A stretch of 64,000 bases of DNA, taken from Flavobacterium quisquiliarum. Lineage in GTDB: Bacteria > Bacteroidota > Bacteroidia > Flavobacteriales > Flavobacteriaceae. Below are positions 43,212-51,706 of this stretch, one piece after another; the first letter of the stretch is position 1; every line of letters starts with the position of its first letter. The translations under genes and the position numbers were made by a program. The stretch covers positions 32,016-96,015 of the forward strand of contig NZ_WWEM01000043.1 of the NCBI RefSeq assembly GCF_019308285.1, in the 5' to 3' direction. The notes below the pieces were generated by a model. The model did no database searches and had not been told where the DNA came from. It worked only from the letters and a program-made list of their open reading frames with translations.

Positions 43212-44162
43212 TTAAAGAACTAACTCCATCTGAATATTGCATCTCTTATATGGCGTTTCCAATCCAAAAACTTTCTCAAAACCAAGTTTATAATATAGGT
43301 TTATTGCAGGTTTTAGAATGGTATTGCTTTCTAAGTAAATTTTCTTGGCACCAAGTTCTTTAGCTTTATCGGTAATTGCCTTTCCTAAAAGCCAGCCAAT
43401 ACTTTTTCCCTGTGCTTTTGGCGAAACAGCCATTTTAGCCATTTCAAAATCATATTCAGAGTTTTGCATTTTTATAAGAGCGCAGACGCCTACGGGTTCA
43501 TTTTCATATAAAGCAACCAAGATTTTTCCACCTTTTTTCAAAATATATTCTTCAGGATTATCTAATGCTTTATAATCAGATTCTTCCATTTCAAAATATT
43601 TAGAAATCCATTCTACATTTAATGTTCTAAAGGCTTCTTTATATTTCGGCTCATATTCTACAATTTCTACATCTTTGCTTTCACGAAGTTTTTTCTGATC
43701 GCTCACTCTTTTAAACATTGACTTTTGACCTAATAAATGCTCCCATTCTTCCAGTGCCGCCCAAAGATTGTGTTTTGATTCTGAAATTAAACCATCAATA
43801 GCAACATCAATATCTTTTAACTGTTGCTGAATCGTTTTAGAAAGAGAAAGTCCTTTTGCAGTCAAAACGACATTATTTCTTCTTTTATCATCTGTTTTTA
43901 AACTTTCTTCTACTATTCCAGCATTCGTCATTTCTTGAATAATTTTGCTGACAGAAGGCTGTGAATGACCAATTTCATTTGCAATTTCAGTAATTGTTAA
44001 TTCTCTATCTTCGGTCAAAACATAAAAAACAGGAAACCATTTCGGCACAAAATCAACACCGTACAATTCATAAATTTTAGAAGCATCATCTGTTATAGCT
44101 GCTGTCATTAATCGTAAACGACTTCCTAGAGCCGCTTTACCTACTTTATCAAAAAATTCCAT
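43212..44162 (-). CDS. Bifunctional MarR-family regulator fused to a GNAT acetyltransferase
   Basis: The 316-aa protein has an N-terminal MarR winged-helix domain (about 30-140: LTITEIANEIGHSQPSVSKIIQEM) and a C-terminal GNAT domain (about 160-316) with AVSPKAQGKSIGWLLGKAI and KKIYLESNTILKPAINLYYKLGFEKV. Such helix-turn-helix/GNAT fusions are known, but the acceptor is not. A -7 box and a palindrome ATAACCAGTTAT lie directly before its start, so it may repress itself. Confidence 0.88.
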   Translation of the reverse strand: MEFFDKVGKAALGSRLRLMTAAITDDASKIYELYGVDFVPKWFPVFYVLTEDRELTITEIANEIGHSQPSVSKIIQEMTNAGIVEESLKTDDKRRNNVVLTAKGLSLSKTIQQQLKDIDVAIDGLISESKHNLWAALEEWEHLLGQKSMFKRVSDQKKLRESKDVEIVEYEPKYKEAFRTLNVEWISKYFEMEESDYKALDNPEEYILKKGGKILVALYENEPVGVCALIKMQNSEYDFEMAKMAVSPKAQGKSIGWLLGKAITDKAKELGAKKIYLESNTILKPAINLYYKLGFEKVFGLETPYKRCNIQMELVL

Positions 44163-44175
44163 AATAATTAATTAT

Positions 44176-44196
44176 ATAACCAGTTATGCAAATGTA
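44176..44196 (-). promoter_or_regulatory. Promoter and operator of the MarR-GNAT gene
   Basis: On the minus strand, TACATTTG at 44196-44189 fits the -7 consensus. Between it and the start codon lies the palindrome ATAACCAGTTAT (44176-44187; 5-bp arms), a plausible autoregulatory site. Confidence 0.6.
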
Positions 44197-44367
44197 TAAT
44201 TTTTTTTAAATACTAAGCAACTGAGGTTCTAAGATTCTAAGTTTTTTAACTTAAAATTCTTAGAACCTCAGCGTTTATATATCATGCTTAAGAGCTAACG
44301 ACTTTATATTTAATTATTTAGATAGTATTCCAATTCAAAAAACTTAAAACCTTAGTAGCTTAGGCGT

Positions 44368-45393
44368 TTACGCCGTTATAGCCAACGAATTCAAATTAAA
44401 CTTATACTCTTTTGGACTGCAGTTGAATTTTTGTTTGAAGATTTTTGAGAAATAACTTCTGCTCGTAAAACCGATACAATACACGATTTCAGAAATATTT
44501 AAATCAGAAGTTCTGATTAAGATTTCTGCTTTTAATACGCGCATATGTGTAATATAATCGTTGACTGTACGATTATGAATCATTTTAAATCCTTCTTGAA
44601 GTTTGTTTGGAGATAAACCTGATTTTTTGCTCAATGATTTTATTGAAAAAGCCTCTTCTGGACTTGTTTTTATAAATTCCGAAAGTTCTTTTATTTCTTC
44701 CATTTCTCTTAAAGTCAATCCATTCGATTCATTTGCGAAAGCATGTAAATCGTCTGAATGCTGTTGAATTTCCATTGCTAGAATAATTCTCATAATCCCT
44801 TCTTTTAATAAATTTCTAACAATTCCGCTTTGTGTAATCGAATTAAGTTGCTCGATTTTTTCGGCGATTTGTAAATTATAAGAACCAATATAAAAGAAAT
44901 CCTGCACTAGATTATTTTCAAAAAAAGTATCCTTTACCTGTTGATTTAAGGAATGAGCTTGGGTTACTGCATCAGTTTGAGTTCCAACAATAATTAAAGT
45001 CAGTTTGGTTTTCTTTCCTTTTTCAAAATATAAAACATTATCCTGATTCTGTTTCGAAGTAACAATAGCCGTTTGAAACGTTTTTAATTTTCGTTCCTCT
45101 CCATTCAATCCGAAACTATGTGATAAATTTCCTTTAGAGCAATAGGCAAAATAAATAGGCGAAGACTTTACATTAAGGATATCCAATCGAACATCTGCTG
45201 AAAATGTCATATCAAACTGCACATAAGAAATATTATCATTAAAGGAAGCTCCAACAATAGAACCTTCTGCAAAACTGTTTTCGACTTCCAATGAGTATTC
45301 GTCTAAATCAAAAGCAACCTTGCCTCCAAAATTAGCTTGAAGTTCATCAAATATATTCTGAGTTTTCTCTGTATTTATAGTAATAATTTTCAT
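44368..45393 (-). CDS. AraC-family transcriptional regulator
   Basis: The C-terminal ~100 residues form the two-helix-turn-helix AraC/XylS DNA-binding domain: FSIKSLSKKSGLSPNKLQEGFKMIHN, then VNDYITHMRVLKAEILI and NISEIVYCIGFTSRSYFSKIFKQKFNCSPKEY. The N-terminal ~240 residues are a beta-rich sensing domain with no family that I recognise. The protein of 341 aa is soluble. It is divergent from the DNA glycosylase gene, so the intergenic 45394-45586 may be regulated by it. Confidence 0.88.
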   Translation of the reverse strand: MKIITINTEKTQNIFDELQANFGGKVAFDLDEYSLEVENSFAEGSIVGASFNDNISYVQFDMTFSADVRLDILNVKSSPIYFAYCSKGNLSHSFGLNGEERKLKTFQTAIVTSKQNQDNVLYFEKGKKTKLTLIIVGTQTDAVTQAHSLNQQVKDTFFENNLVQDFFYIGSYNLQIAEKIEQLNSITQSGIVRNLLKEGIMRIILAMEIQQHSDDLHAFANESNGLTLREMEEIKELSEFIKTSPEEAFSIKSLSKKSGLSPNKLQEGFKMIHNRTVNDYITHMRVLKAEILIRTSDLNISEIVYCIGFTSRSYFSKIFKQKFNCSPKEYKFNLNSLAITA

Positions 45394-45586
45394 GACGATG
45401 GGATTTAAATTCTACATCTGCAAAACAAACTTTAAAACGAACTACCTTATTAGTATTTCTAAAAATCTGAATGTCAAAGTTCGCCCAATCACAGACCAAA
45501 AATGTTATATAATTTTCTGGTTTTGTTTTATAATTCCTTATTAATGCTTATTTTAACATAAATCAACAAACATCGGTTTATACAAT

Positions 45587-46072
45587 ATGAAAAGTTTTTC
45601 TTTTGCCCCAATAAGTTCAAAAAAATCTAAAATCTTAATTTTAGGTACGATGCCTGGAACAAAATCTTTAGAACTCAATCAATACTATGGACACAATCAA
45701 AACAATTTTTGGAAATTTCTATTCTCAATTCTCGAAGAAGAATTTTCATACGATTATGAAACTAGAAAAGAATTATTAATCAAAAAAAATATTGCCCTTT
45801 GGGATGTCTTACAATTTTGTGATCGTGTAGGCAGTTTGGACAGCGCTATCAAAAACGAAATTGCCAATGATTTTGAAAATTTTCTAGAAAATCATCCAAC
45901 AATTAATGTTATAATTTTTAATGGACAAAAAGCAGCGGCCTTTTTTAAGAAATATGTCCATTTAAAGAAAGAATACAAACAAATCACTCTTCCCTCTACT
46001 AGTCCAGCCAATGCTGGCAAGGCTTTTCAAGATAAATTACATGAATGGGAAGTCATAAAATCACTACTTTAA
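45587..46072 (+). CDS. DNA-deoxyinosine/uracil glycosylase (Mug/HDG-type UDG superfamily)
   Basis: The 161-aa protein has the motif 1 region LILGTMPGTKSLELNQYYGH (about 17-36), NNFWKFL (39-45), NVIIFNGQKAAAFF (about 111-124) and the C-terminal PSTSPANAG loop (about 143-151). The pattern is that of the DNA-deoxyinosine glycosylase subgroup that removes hypoxanthine from deaminated DNA. It is cytoplasmic and a stand-alone gene, divergent from the AraC-like regulator. The base specificity is inferred from family resemblance. Confidence 0.83.
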   Translation: MKSFSFAPISSKKSKILILGTMPGTKSLELNQYYGHNQNNFWKFLFSILEEEFSYDYETRKELLIKKNIALWDVLQFCDRVGSLDSAIKNEIANDFENFLENHPTINVIIFNGQKAAAFFKKYVHLKKEYKQITLPSTSPANAGKAFQDKLHEWEVIKSLL

Positions 46073-46309
46073 AGAGACGTTATTTATAGAATTTAAATCC
46101 AGATATTGGAATCATGTAACTTTTTCCGATTAAAATATAACAAATTACAGTTGCTGTTGAAGTAATTTTACAAAAAGAAAAACAAGTCCTAGTGAAGATT
46201 TGATTAACGAAGAGGAAAGACTTTATTCTTACTAAAATTATTTAGAAAACTGTAAAAAGTTTATACTATAAAGAGAACATTGGTTATGTTAGTTTATTTT
46301 TGGGAAAAG

Positions 46310-46343
46310 GCTGCTCTATAATTTTATAGAGCAGCTTTGTTTT
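46310..46343 (+). terminator. Terminator-like hairpin before the DUF6526 gene
   Basis: A perfect 11-bp stem (46310-46320 with 46325-46335) with a 4-nt loop is followed by a T run. It ends transcription from the left, 240 bp after the glycosylase gene. Confidence 0.7.
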
Positions 46344-46368
46344 TTAGAGTACCTTTAGAAGAAAAAAC

Positions 46369-46803
46369 ATGAAGATTCAGACTTATTACAATCATATACG
46401 GTTTTACAAACCACACCATTTTATATATTATCCTATCTTAATTATATTTTTAATTAGCAGTATTTATTTTGCTATTACAACCGAAGATCATTTAATTTGG
46501 TCGTTTATAAGTATAGCCTTTATTTTCCTTTTTGCAGTCGCTTATATGCTGCGTCAGCATTATGCTTTAACACTGCAAAATCGAATTGTGCGTTTGGAAA
46601 TGCGTTATCGTTATTTTACTTTAACAGGCAGAAGATTTGAAGAATTTGAATATAAATTAACTGACGATCAAATATTTGCTTTAAGATTTGCTCCAGACAA
46701 TGAATTGATTCCACTTGTCGAAGATGCCTTAAAAAATAGTTTAAGCGGTGATGCAATAAAAAAATCCATCGTACATTGGAAAGCAGATTATCACCGAGTT
46801 TAG
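46369..46803 (+). CDS. DUF6526-like two-helix membrane protein, 144 aa
   Basis: It begins with IQTYYNHIRFYKPHHFIYYP, followed by two membrane helices (about 21-39 and 46-65) and a cytoplasmic part with RQHYALTLQNRIVRLEMRYRYFTLTG (about 62-87) and LTDDQIFALRFAPDNEL. This matches the DUF6526 family of Bacteroidota and Bacilli. The function is unknown. It stands alone. Confidence 0.8.
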   Translation: MKIQTYYNHIRFYKPHHFIYYPILIIFLISSIYFAITTEDHLIWSFISIAFIFLFAVAYMLRQHYALTLQNRIVRLEMRYRYFTLTGRRFEEFEYKLTDDQIFALRFAPDNELIPLVEDALKNSLSGDAIKKSIVHWKADYHRV

Positions 46804-46916
46804 CAATTTCAATGACTAAAATCAATGGCAAAAATCAATAGGAATGCCTAATGTTTCCTTTTAAAATTGACATTTTTATTCTTATTGATATTGTTTACTG
46901 AAATTGATATTGAATT

Positions 46917-48077
46917 TTACTTCTTCTTATTGAAAGGCAAATAAATCAAAAACAGTAAAAACCAAACGGAAACAATTACCATAAAATATATTCCAATAAT
47001 ATTAGGATGCAGATAATTAGGTTCGTAAAAGAGTCTTTCTAAAATCGTAAACTTTTCTGTCAAAGCCTTTCTATCAAAAATATTTTGGATGCCGCTTATT
47101 GGATCGTCATGATTATCTCTATAACGATAAACGTCTTGTGTTAATACTTTTGGAACTATACTCGTCTCAATTTTGTATTTTCTAAACAACGTATCCAATT
47201 TCTTAAATTCATAAGTCAAAGAATCTTTTTTGGATTGATACAATAACTTATAGCGATCTTTAGCCAACTGATATTGCTGTTTATAAACAGAATCTCCCTT
47301 TATTGGTTTAAACAAAGATTTGTTCTGCAAAAAGATACAAATATCATCATCATGTTCTGGATGTACCTGAACGCTCTTAAAAATGATTTCTGTACTATCA
47401 TTAATCACTTTTTTTGAGATAATTCTTTTGTATAATTCTTCTTTATCAAAACCAAGAATATCTAGAATACTATCTGCTTTATTAGTTGTTTTATCAAAAG
47501 TGTTTGTTAAGACCTTGATTGTATCAACACTATAATAATTGGTTTCAATTATCGGATATTCGCCTGGAACAATTGTATCTTCCTGTTTAATTACGGGATA
47601 AGGTTTTGGGTATAAAATGTTCTCATAATTAAATAATTTATCAGAACTGTAAGAAGTGAATCCATACAAAAACGGATTGAGAACATTCAGCAGTCTCTTA
47701 TCCTTATTAAAATCATTTTCAGAAAGTTCTGTTTTCAATTTGGCATTCATCCCAAAACTATAACTGATAAAAAATGAAAATGTTAAAAAAGAAATCAGCA
47801 ATAAACAACCTGCAATTTGAAACAAACTTCCTGTTTTATAACTTTCCCTCGAATGATTTTTCACTAAAAAAATCAGAAAGAAAAGTAAAAATAATCCACT
47901 CACAAAAAAGTGCGAAATGGAAACGTCATCATAAAATTTAAAGCGGTAAAACTCTGTATAAATATCAATATTTGCTATTCCTTCAAAAGTAAAATAACCG
48001 TATAAAAAATAAACTAAATGAATGAAGGCTAATACAAGTAAAGATTTTACGAAATAACGTTTTAAGTTTTGAGTCAT
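46917..48077 (-). CDS. Hypothetical membrane protein, 386 aa
   Basis: The N-terminal third has three membrane helices (about 9-31, 54-72 and 90-111), then a large soluble region (about 115-350) of helix and loop with YKQQYQLAKDRYKLLYQSKKDSLTYEF, and one last helix at about 362-380 ending FNKKK. The topology suggests a big extracytoplasmic domain. No family is recognised. It stands as a single gene, facing the same way as the MATE gene. Confidence 0.7.
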   Translation of the reverse strand: MTQNLKRYFVKSLLVLAFIHLVYFLYGYFTFEGIANIDIYTEFYRFKFYDDVSISHFFVSGLFLLFFLIFLVKNHSRESYKTGSLFQIAGCLLLISFLTFSFFISYSFGMNAKLKTELSENDFNKDKRLLNVLNPFLYGFTSYSSDKLFNYENILYPKPYPVIKQEDTIVPGEYPIIETNYYSVDTIKVLTNTFDKTTNKADSILDILGFDKEELYKRIISKKVINDSTEIIFKSVQVHPEHDDDICIFLQNKSLFKPIKGDSVYKQQYQLAKDRYKLLYQSKKDSLTYEFKKLDTLFRKYKIETSIVPKVLTQDVYRYRDNHDDPISGIQNIFDRKALTEKFTILERLFYEPNYLHPNIIGIYFMVIVSVWFLLFLIYLPFNKKK

Positions 48078-48129
48078 TTTTTTTAAAGCTTCTAAGGTTC
48101 TGAGATTCTAAGATACTAAGTTTTTTTTT

Positions 48130-48240
48130 GAAAAGTGACAAAGTAGCCAAGAAACAAAGTGACAAAGTTTTTTTTTAAACCCTCAAAAAAAAAGACGCAC
48201 TGCTGTGCGTCTCTACAAAACCTTTGTCACTTTGTTTCTT
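48130..48240. repeat. Nested inverted repeat before the 386-aa membrane gene
   Basis: Outer arms of the AAGAAACAAAGTGACAAAG type (48149-48167) and CTTTGTCACTTTGTTTCTT (48222-48240) pair around the hairpin AGACGCAC (48193-48200) / GTGCGTCT (48205-48212). The hairpin can act as a terminator for the MATE operon. Confidence 0.65.
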
Positions 48241-48278
48241 TGTATCCTTGTGTCTTTGTGTCTTATGACCTTAGCATC

Positions 48279-49697
48279 TTATTTAACCTCAAAACCTTCT
48301 TCCACTATTTCTCGTTCTACTTTATCGATTAGTTTATTGGTTTTTCCTGTTAGTTTTTCTTTTTTCCAATCGCCTTTCACATACATTACAATAGTTATTA
48401 AAGCGGTTACAACCGAAGCAATTGGGAAAGCCCACCAAATTCCGTGTTTTCCTAAAGGAGTATTATGGGACAAAATAAATGCTAAAGGAAACTGAATTAC
48501 CCATTGTGAAACCAAAGTCAAAATCATAGGAAGTTTGGTATTTCCAACAGCGCGGAAAACGCCTGTTAGACAAAGCTGTAAACCTAAAAATCCCCATGAA
48601 AGGCAAGTAATTCTTAGCAACTCTGTTCCTCCTTCGATAACGGCTTGATCTCTTGGAACGAAAAAAGCAATTAAATAAGGCGCAAAAATGAAAGCTATAA
48701 TTCCTAATCCTGTCAATAATCCGAAACCTAGATAAGCCCCTAATTTTGAAATTTCGGCCGCACGGTCTACATTTCCAGCGCCAATATTTTGCCCAACCAA
48801 AGTGGCAATTGCCATTGAAAGTCCTAAAGCTGGAATTAAAATCAACTGAATTAAATTAGAACCTGCACCGTAAGACGCTACAGTTGTAGTACCAAAACGT
48901 ACAATTAAAAACGTAATCGCCATCATTCCTAAAGCACGCATAGATTGTTCGATAGAAGAAGGAAATCCAATCTGGAAAGCTCTTTTTATATGATCCCAAT
49001 CTGGTTTAAAATCCTGAATGCGAAGATGGATTCCGTGTTTCCCTCTAAACAAAATCGCAAAACCGATAATAATTGCCAAAAGTTGGGTCGATAAAGTGGC
49101 TAATGCTGCGCCTTTTACGCCCATTGCCGGAATAAAGTTCCATCCATAAATAAACAACGGATCTAGTGCAAAGTTCAAAATCACTGTTCCTAAAACAATA
49201 TAAACAGGCAGTGTTACACGTCCGACTCCGCGCATAATTGATTGGAAAATCATAAACCCAAAACTAAAAACCAAACCTACAAACGCTACTCTCATAAATC
49301 CTAAAGCATCGATATAGACTTGAGGCTCAACTTTCAAAAGATATAAAAAGTATGGGCTCAGAATATATCCAATAATAGACAAGACAACAGAAACAATGAT
49401 AACCATAGATAAAGTCTGCGCCGCCACATGATTGACCATTTCCTGATTTCCTGCGCCAAAATATTGCGCTATTAAAATTGATCCTGCAATGGCTAATCCA
49501 GTTCCTAAAGCAATCGTCAAAAAGATTACCGGCGTACTAACAGAAACAGCTGCTACAGCATCACCGCCCAAACGTCCAACCCAAAAAGCATCTACCAATT
49601 GATAAGCAGCCTGCAAAAGATTGGCAATCATAATTGGAACTGCCAGTTTTAATAATGAAGAAAGAATTGGTCCTTCTAATAATTCGTTTTTTTTCAT
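48279..49697 (-). CDS. MATE-family efflux transporter
   Basis: The 472-aa protein has twelve membrane helices in two halves, with LAVPIMIANLLQAAYQLVDAFWVGRLGGDAVAAVSVSTPV (residues 17-56) at the start, the classic MATE N-lobe pattern. It exports drugs or cationic compounds by Na+ or H+ antiport. It lies 62 bp after marR on the same strand, with a palindrome AGTTGA-N4-TCAACT between them. Control by MarR is therefore likely. Confidence 0.93.
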   Translation of the reverse strand: MKKNELLEGPILSSLLKLAVPIMIANLLQAAYQLVDAFWVGRLGGDAVAAVSVSTPVIFLTIALGTGLAIAGSILIAQYFGAGNQEMVNHVAAQTLSMVIIVSVVLSIIGYILSPYFLYLLKVEPQVYIDALGFMRVAFVGLVFSFGFMIFQSIMRGVGRVTLPVYIVLGTVILNFALDPLFIYGWNFIPAMGVKGAALATLSTQLLAIIIGFAILFRGKHGIHLRIQDFKPDWDHIKRAFQIGFPSSIEQSMRALGMMAITFLIVRFGTTTVASYGAGSNLIQLILIPALGLSMAIATLVGQNIGAGNVDRAAEISKLGAYLGFGLLTGLGIIAFIFAPYLIAFFVPRDQAVIEGGTELLRITCLSWGFLGLQLCLTGVFRAVGNTKLPMILTLVSQWVIQFPLAFILSHNTPLGKHGIWWAFPIASVVTALITIVMYVKGDWKKEKLTGKTNKLIDKVEREIVEEGFEVK

Positions 49698-49725
49698 TTT
49701 CTAATTAAAATAATTATTTAAAATA

Positions 49726-49741
49726 AGTTGACATATCAACT
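49726..49741. promoter_or_regulatory. MarR-type operator in the marR-MATE gap
   Basis: AGTTGACATATCAACT has perfect 6-bp arms around CATA. A near-identical site TTGACATGTCA overlaps the promoter of marR at 50257-50269, so both are likely bound by the same regulator. Confidence 0.7.
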
Positions 49742-49759
49742 TTTAAAGTTTAAAAAAAA

Positions 49760-50236
49760 TTAAAGCGTTTCTAATTTGTCTGCGTAAAACCTCACTGCAT
49801 TTAGAGCTTCTATTCTTTCTTTTGGAGTAAATACAGACATTACTTCTTCTTCTGCCCTTTTCATAAGAGAACGAATGTTTTTTGCCAAAGTACTTCCTTC
49901 ATTCGTAAGACTTACGATATTCTTTCGTTTATCGGTTTTATCTTTTACAACCTCAACTAAATTCTTCTTTTCAAGAGCATTTATACTTCTTAAAATAGAA
50001 GATTTATCACGCATCGTTTTATCTGACAATTCTCGCTGTGAAAGGCTATTTTGATTTAAAATCATTAAAAGTGGTAATTGTTCTAATTGCAAAGTAATTC
50101 CAGCTTCAGTCATTAACGCATTCGTACGCCTGAAAATTGCTCGTTTAATTCGATGAATCTGAAAAAAGAAACTATCTGATATTTCCTCTTTCCAAAAATT
50201 TGAAAAATTCTCTTTATTGGTCTGTGTTTTTTCCAT
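49760..50236 (-). CDS. MarR-family regulator of the MATE pump
   Basis: The 158-aa protein has the MarR winged helix-turn-helix: NSLSQRELSDKTMRDKSSILRSINALEKKNLVEVVKDKTDKRKNIVSLT (about 61-109) with the wing arginine/lysine pair. It is soluble and of standard length. Its promoter carries a palindrome over the -33 box and a second copy lies in front of the MATE gene, indicating autorepression and control of the transporter. Confidence 0.9.
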   Translation of the reverse strand: MEKTQTNKENFSNFWKEEISDSFFFQIHRIKRAIFRRTNALMTEAGITLQLEQLPLLMILNQNSLSQRELSDKTMRDKSSILRSINALEKKNLVEVVKDKTDKRKNIVSLTNEGSTLAKNIRSLMKRAEEEVMSVFTPKERIEALNAVRFYADKLETL

Positions 50237-50240
50237 GATG

Positions 50241-50269
50241 CAAATTTAGGAAAAAGAGTGACATGTCAA
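50241..50269 (-). promoter_or_regulatory. marR promoter overlapped by an operator
   Basis: On the minus strand, TTG (50269-50267) and TAAATTTG (50248-50241) are spaced 18 nt, matching the Bacteroidota promoter. The palindrome TGACATGTCA (50259-50268) covers the -33 box, so a bound repressor would block it. Confidence 0.75.
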
Positions 50270-50412
50270 CTAATTTTAAATCAAAAAATATACATCATTG
50301 ATAACCAAACAGTTCAATATAAATTATCCAACTCAAAAACCAAAATGAAAGAATATTTTCACTAACTTTAAATGTTAAAAATTGCCTAATAAAAAATTTA
50401 AAAACTACTCTG

Positions 50413-51327
50413 ATGAAACATTTATTTATTTTTTTGGTAATGACATTTTTCTGGATTCCGCTAAAAGCTCAGACGTTTGCAGAAAACACTTCAATTGAAA
50501 ACTTAATGACTGTCAAAACTGATAGTGAAAATTTTCAGGACAATTATGCTGATGATCTTCCGTGGCATGCGAGAAGATTTAAAGTAACAGCTGGTGCTTT
50601 TTTCCCTGTTAATAATACGGAAGTAAAAGTCGGAAGTAATAATGGTCAATTTGGAAATTTAATTGATTTTGAAAAAGACCTTGGTTTTAACAAAAGTACG
50701 ACTTCATTTTTTGGAGCTTTTGAATGGAGAATTTCCCGAAGATCAAGACTTGGTGCAGAATATTATTATTTAAGCAGAAATTCTACTAAAACTCTTCAGA
50801 AAGAAATTGAATTTAGAGATCATGTTTATCCTATAGATGCTACAGTTTATGCCTTCATGGACAATCATATCGGAAGAATAACTTACAGTTATGCATTTAT
50901 ATCAAAACCAAAATATGAAATTGGTGCTCTTATTGGAGCACACGTAATGTTTACCGATGTTGGAATTGGACTGGCGGGCGCAACAGCAAATTTAGAATAT
51001 AAAGATAGTTTTGGCTTTACAGCTCCGCTTCCTGATATTGGAATTTGGGGAGAATTTGTCTTAGGAAGAAAGGTTGGCCTTTATGCAAACTTCAATTATT
51101 TTGCCATTAAAATCAATGATTTTGACGGAAGATTGTTGAGTTATAATTTATCTGTTTTGTATAATGTTTATCAAAATTTCAGTCTGACTGCTGGTTATAC
51201 TGGATTAAACGTAAGAGTTGATATGGAAAAAGAAAGGCTAAATGGTTTCTTTAAATGGGGTTATAATGGTCCTACTTTAACAGCAACTTATAGCTTTGGG
51301 AATCATGTGAAGCTTTATAAACATTGA
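50413..51327 (+). CDS. Outer-membrane beta-barrel protein, 304 aa
   Basis: A signal peptide (MKHLFIFLVMTFFWIPLKAQ) is followed by about 280 residues of alternating beta-strands with aromatic girdles, e.g. FKVTAGAFFPVNNTEV, GRITYSYAFISKPKYEIGALIGAH and the last strand PTLTATYSFGNHVKLYKH. It resembles outer-membrane beta-barrels of unknown substrate in Bacteroidota. It stands alone between marR and repeat sequence. Confidence 0.75.
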   Translation: MKHLFIFLVMTFFWIPLKAQTFAENTSIENLMTVKTDSENFQDNYADDLPWHARRFKVTAGAFFPVNNTEVKVGSNNGQFGNLIDFEKDLGFNKSTTSFFGAFEWRISRRSRLGAEYYYLSRNSTKTLQKEIEFRDHVYPIDATVYAFMDNHIGRITYSYAFISKPKYEIGALIGAHVMFTDVGIGLAGATANLEYKDSFGFTAPLPDIGIWGEFVLGRKVGLYANFNYFAIKINDFDGRLLSYNLSVLYNVYQNFSLTAGYTGLNVRVDMEKERLNGFFKWGYNGPTLTATYSFGNHVKLYKH

Positions 51328-51706
51328 TTTTTTTAAGTTGCTAAGTTTCTGAGATACTGAGATTCTAAGGTTTCTATACTTTGAGTATATTTTTTTTTAC
51401 CGCAAAGCATGCAAAGATTTACGCAAAGGTCGCAAAGTTTTTTTTTAGGAATATGTTTACCAACATAAAGTTCTCAAAGCTTTGTGTTGATATAGCTTTG
51501 CGAACTTAATATTCTCAAAGCATAACACTTAGCAAAAAATAACCTTTGCGCTCTTTGCGTTAAAAAATACCCGCCCCAACAAAACCTGAAACAATAAAAA
51601 ACAAACCCGACAACTGCACTGCTATCGGGTTTATTACCAAACTTAAACTACTTAACTCAAAAAACTCAGTATCTTAGAAACTTAGCATCTTAGAAACTGA
51701 AAAAAC
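51328..51706. repeat. Spacer with inverted repeats and the PUL terminator
   Basis: TTACGCAAAGGTCGCAAAG (51419-51437) pairs imperfectly with its counterpart at 51544-51563. A perfect 8-bp stem at 51603-51610 / 51625-51632 (AAACCCGA) can terminate the GH97 gene. Stretches built on CTAAGNTNCTNAG occur at both ends of this region. No gene is seen. Confidence 0.65.

Noticed and set aside
48205..48495. Forward 96-codon frame overlapping the MATE gene end
   Set aside because: Antisense to the MATE gene for most of its length and contains repeat DNA at its start.
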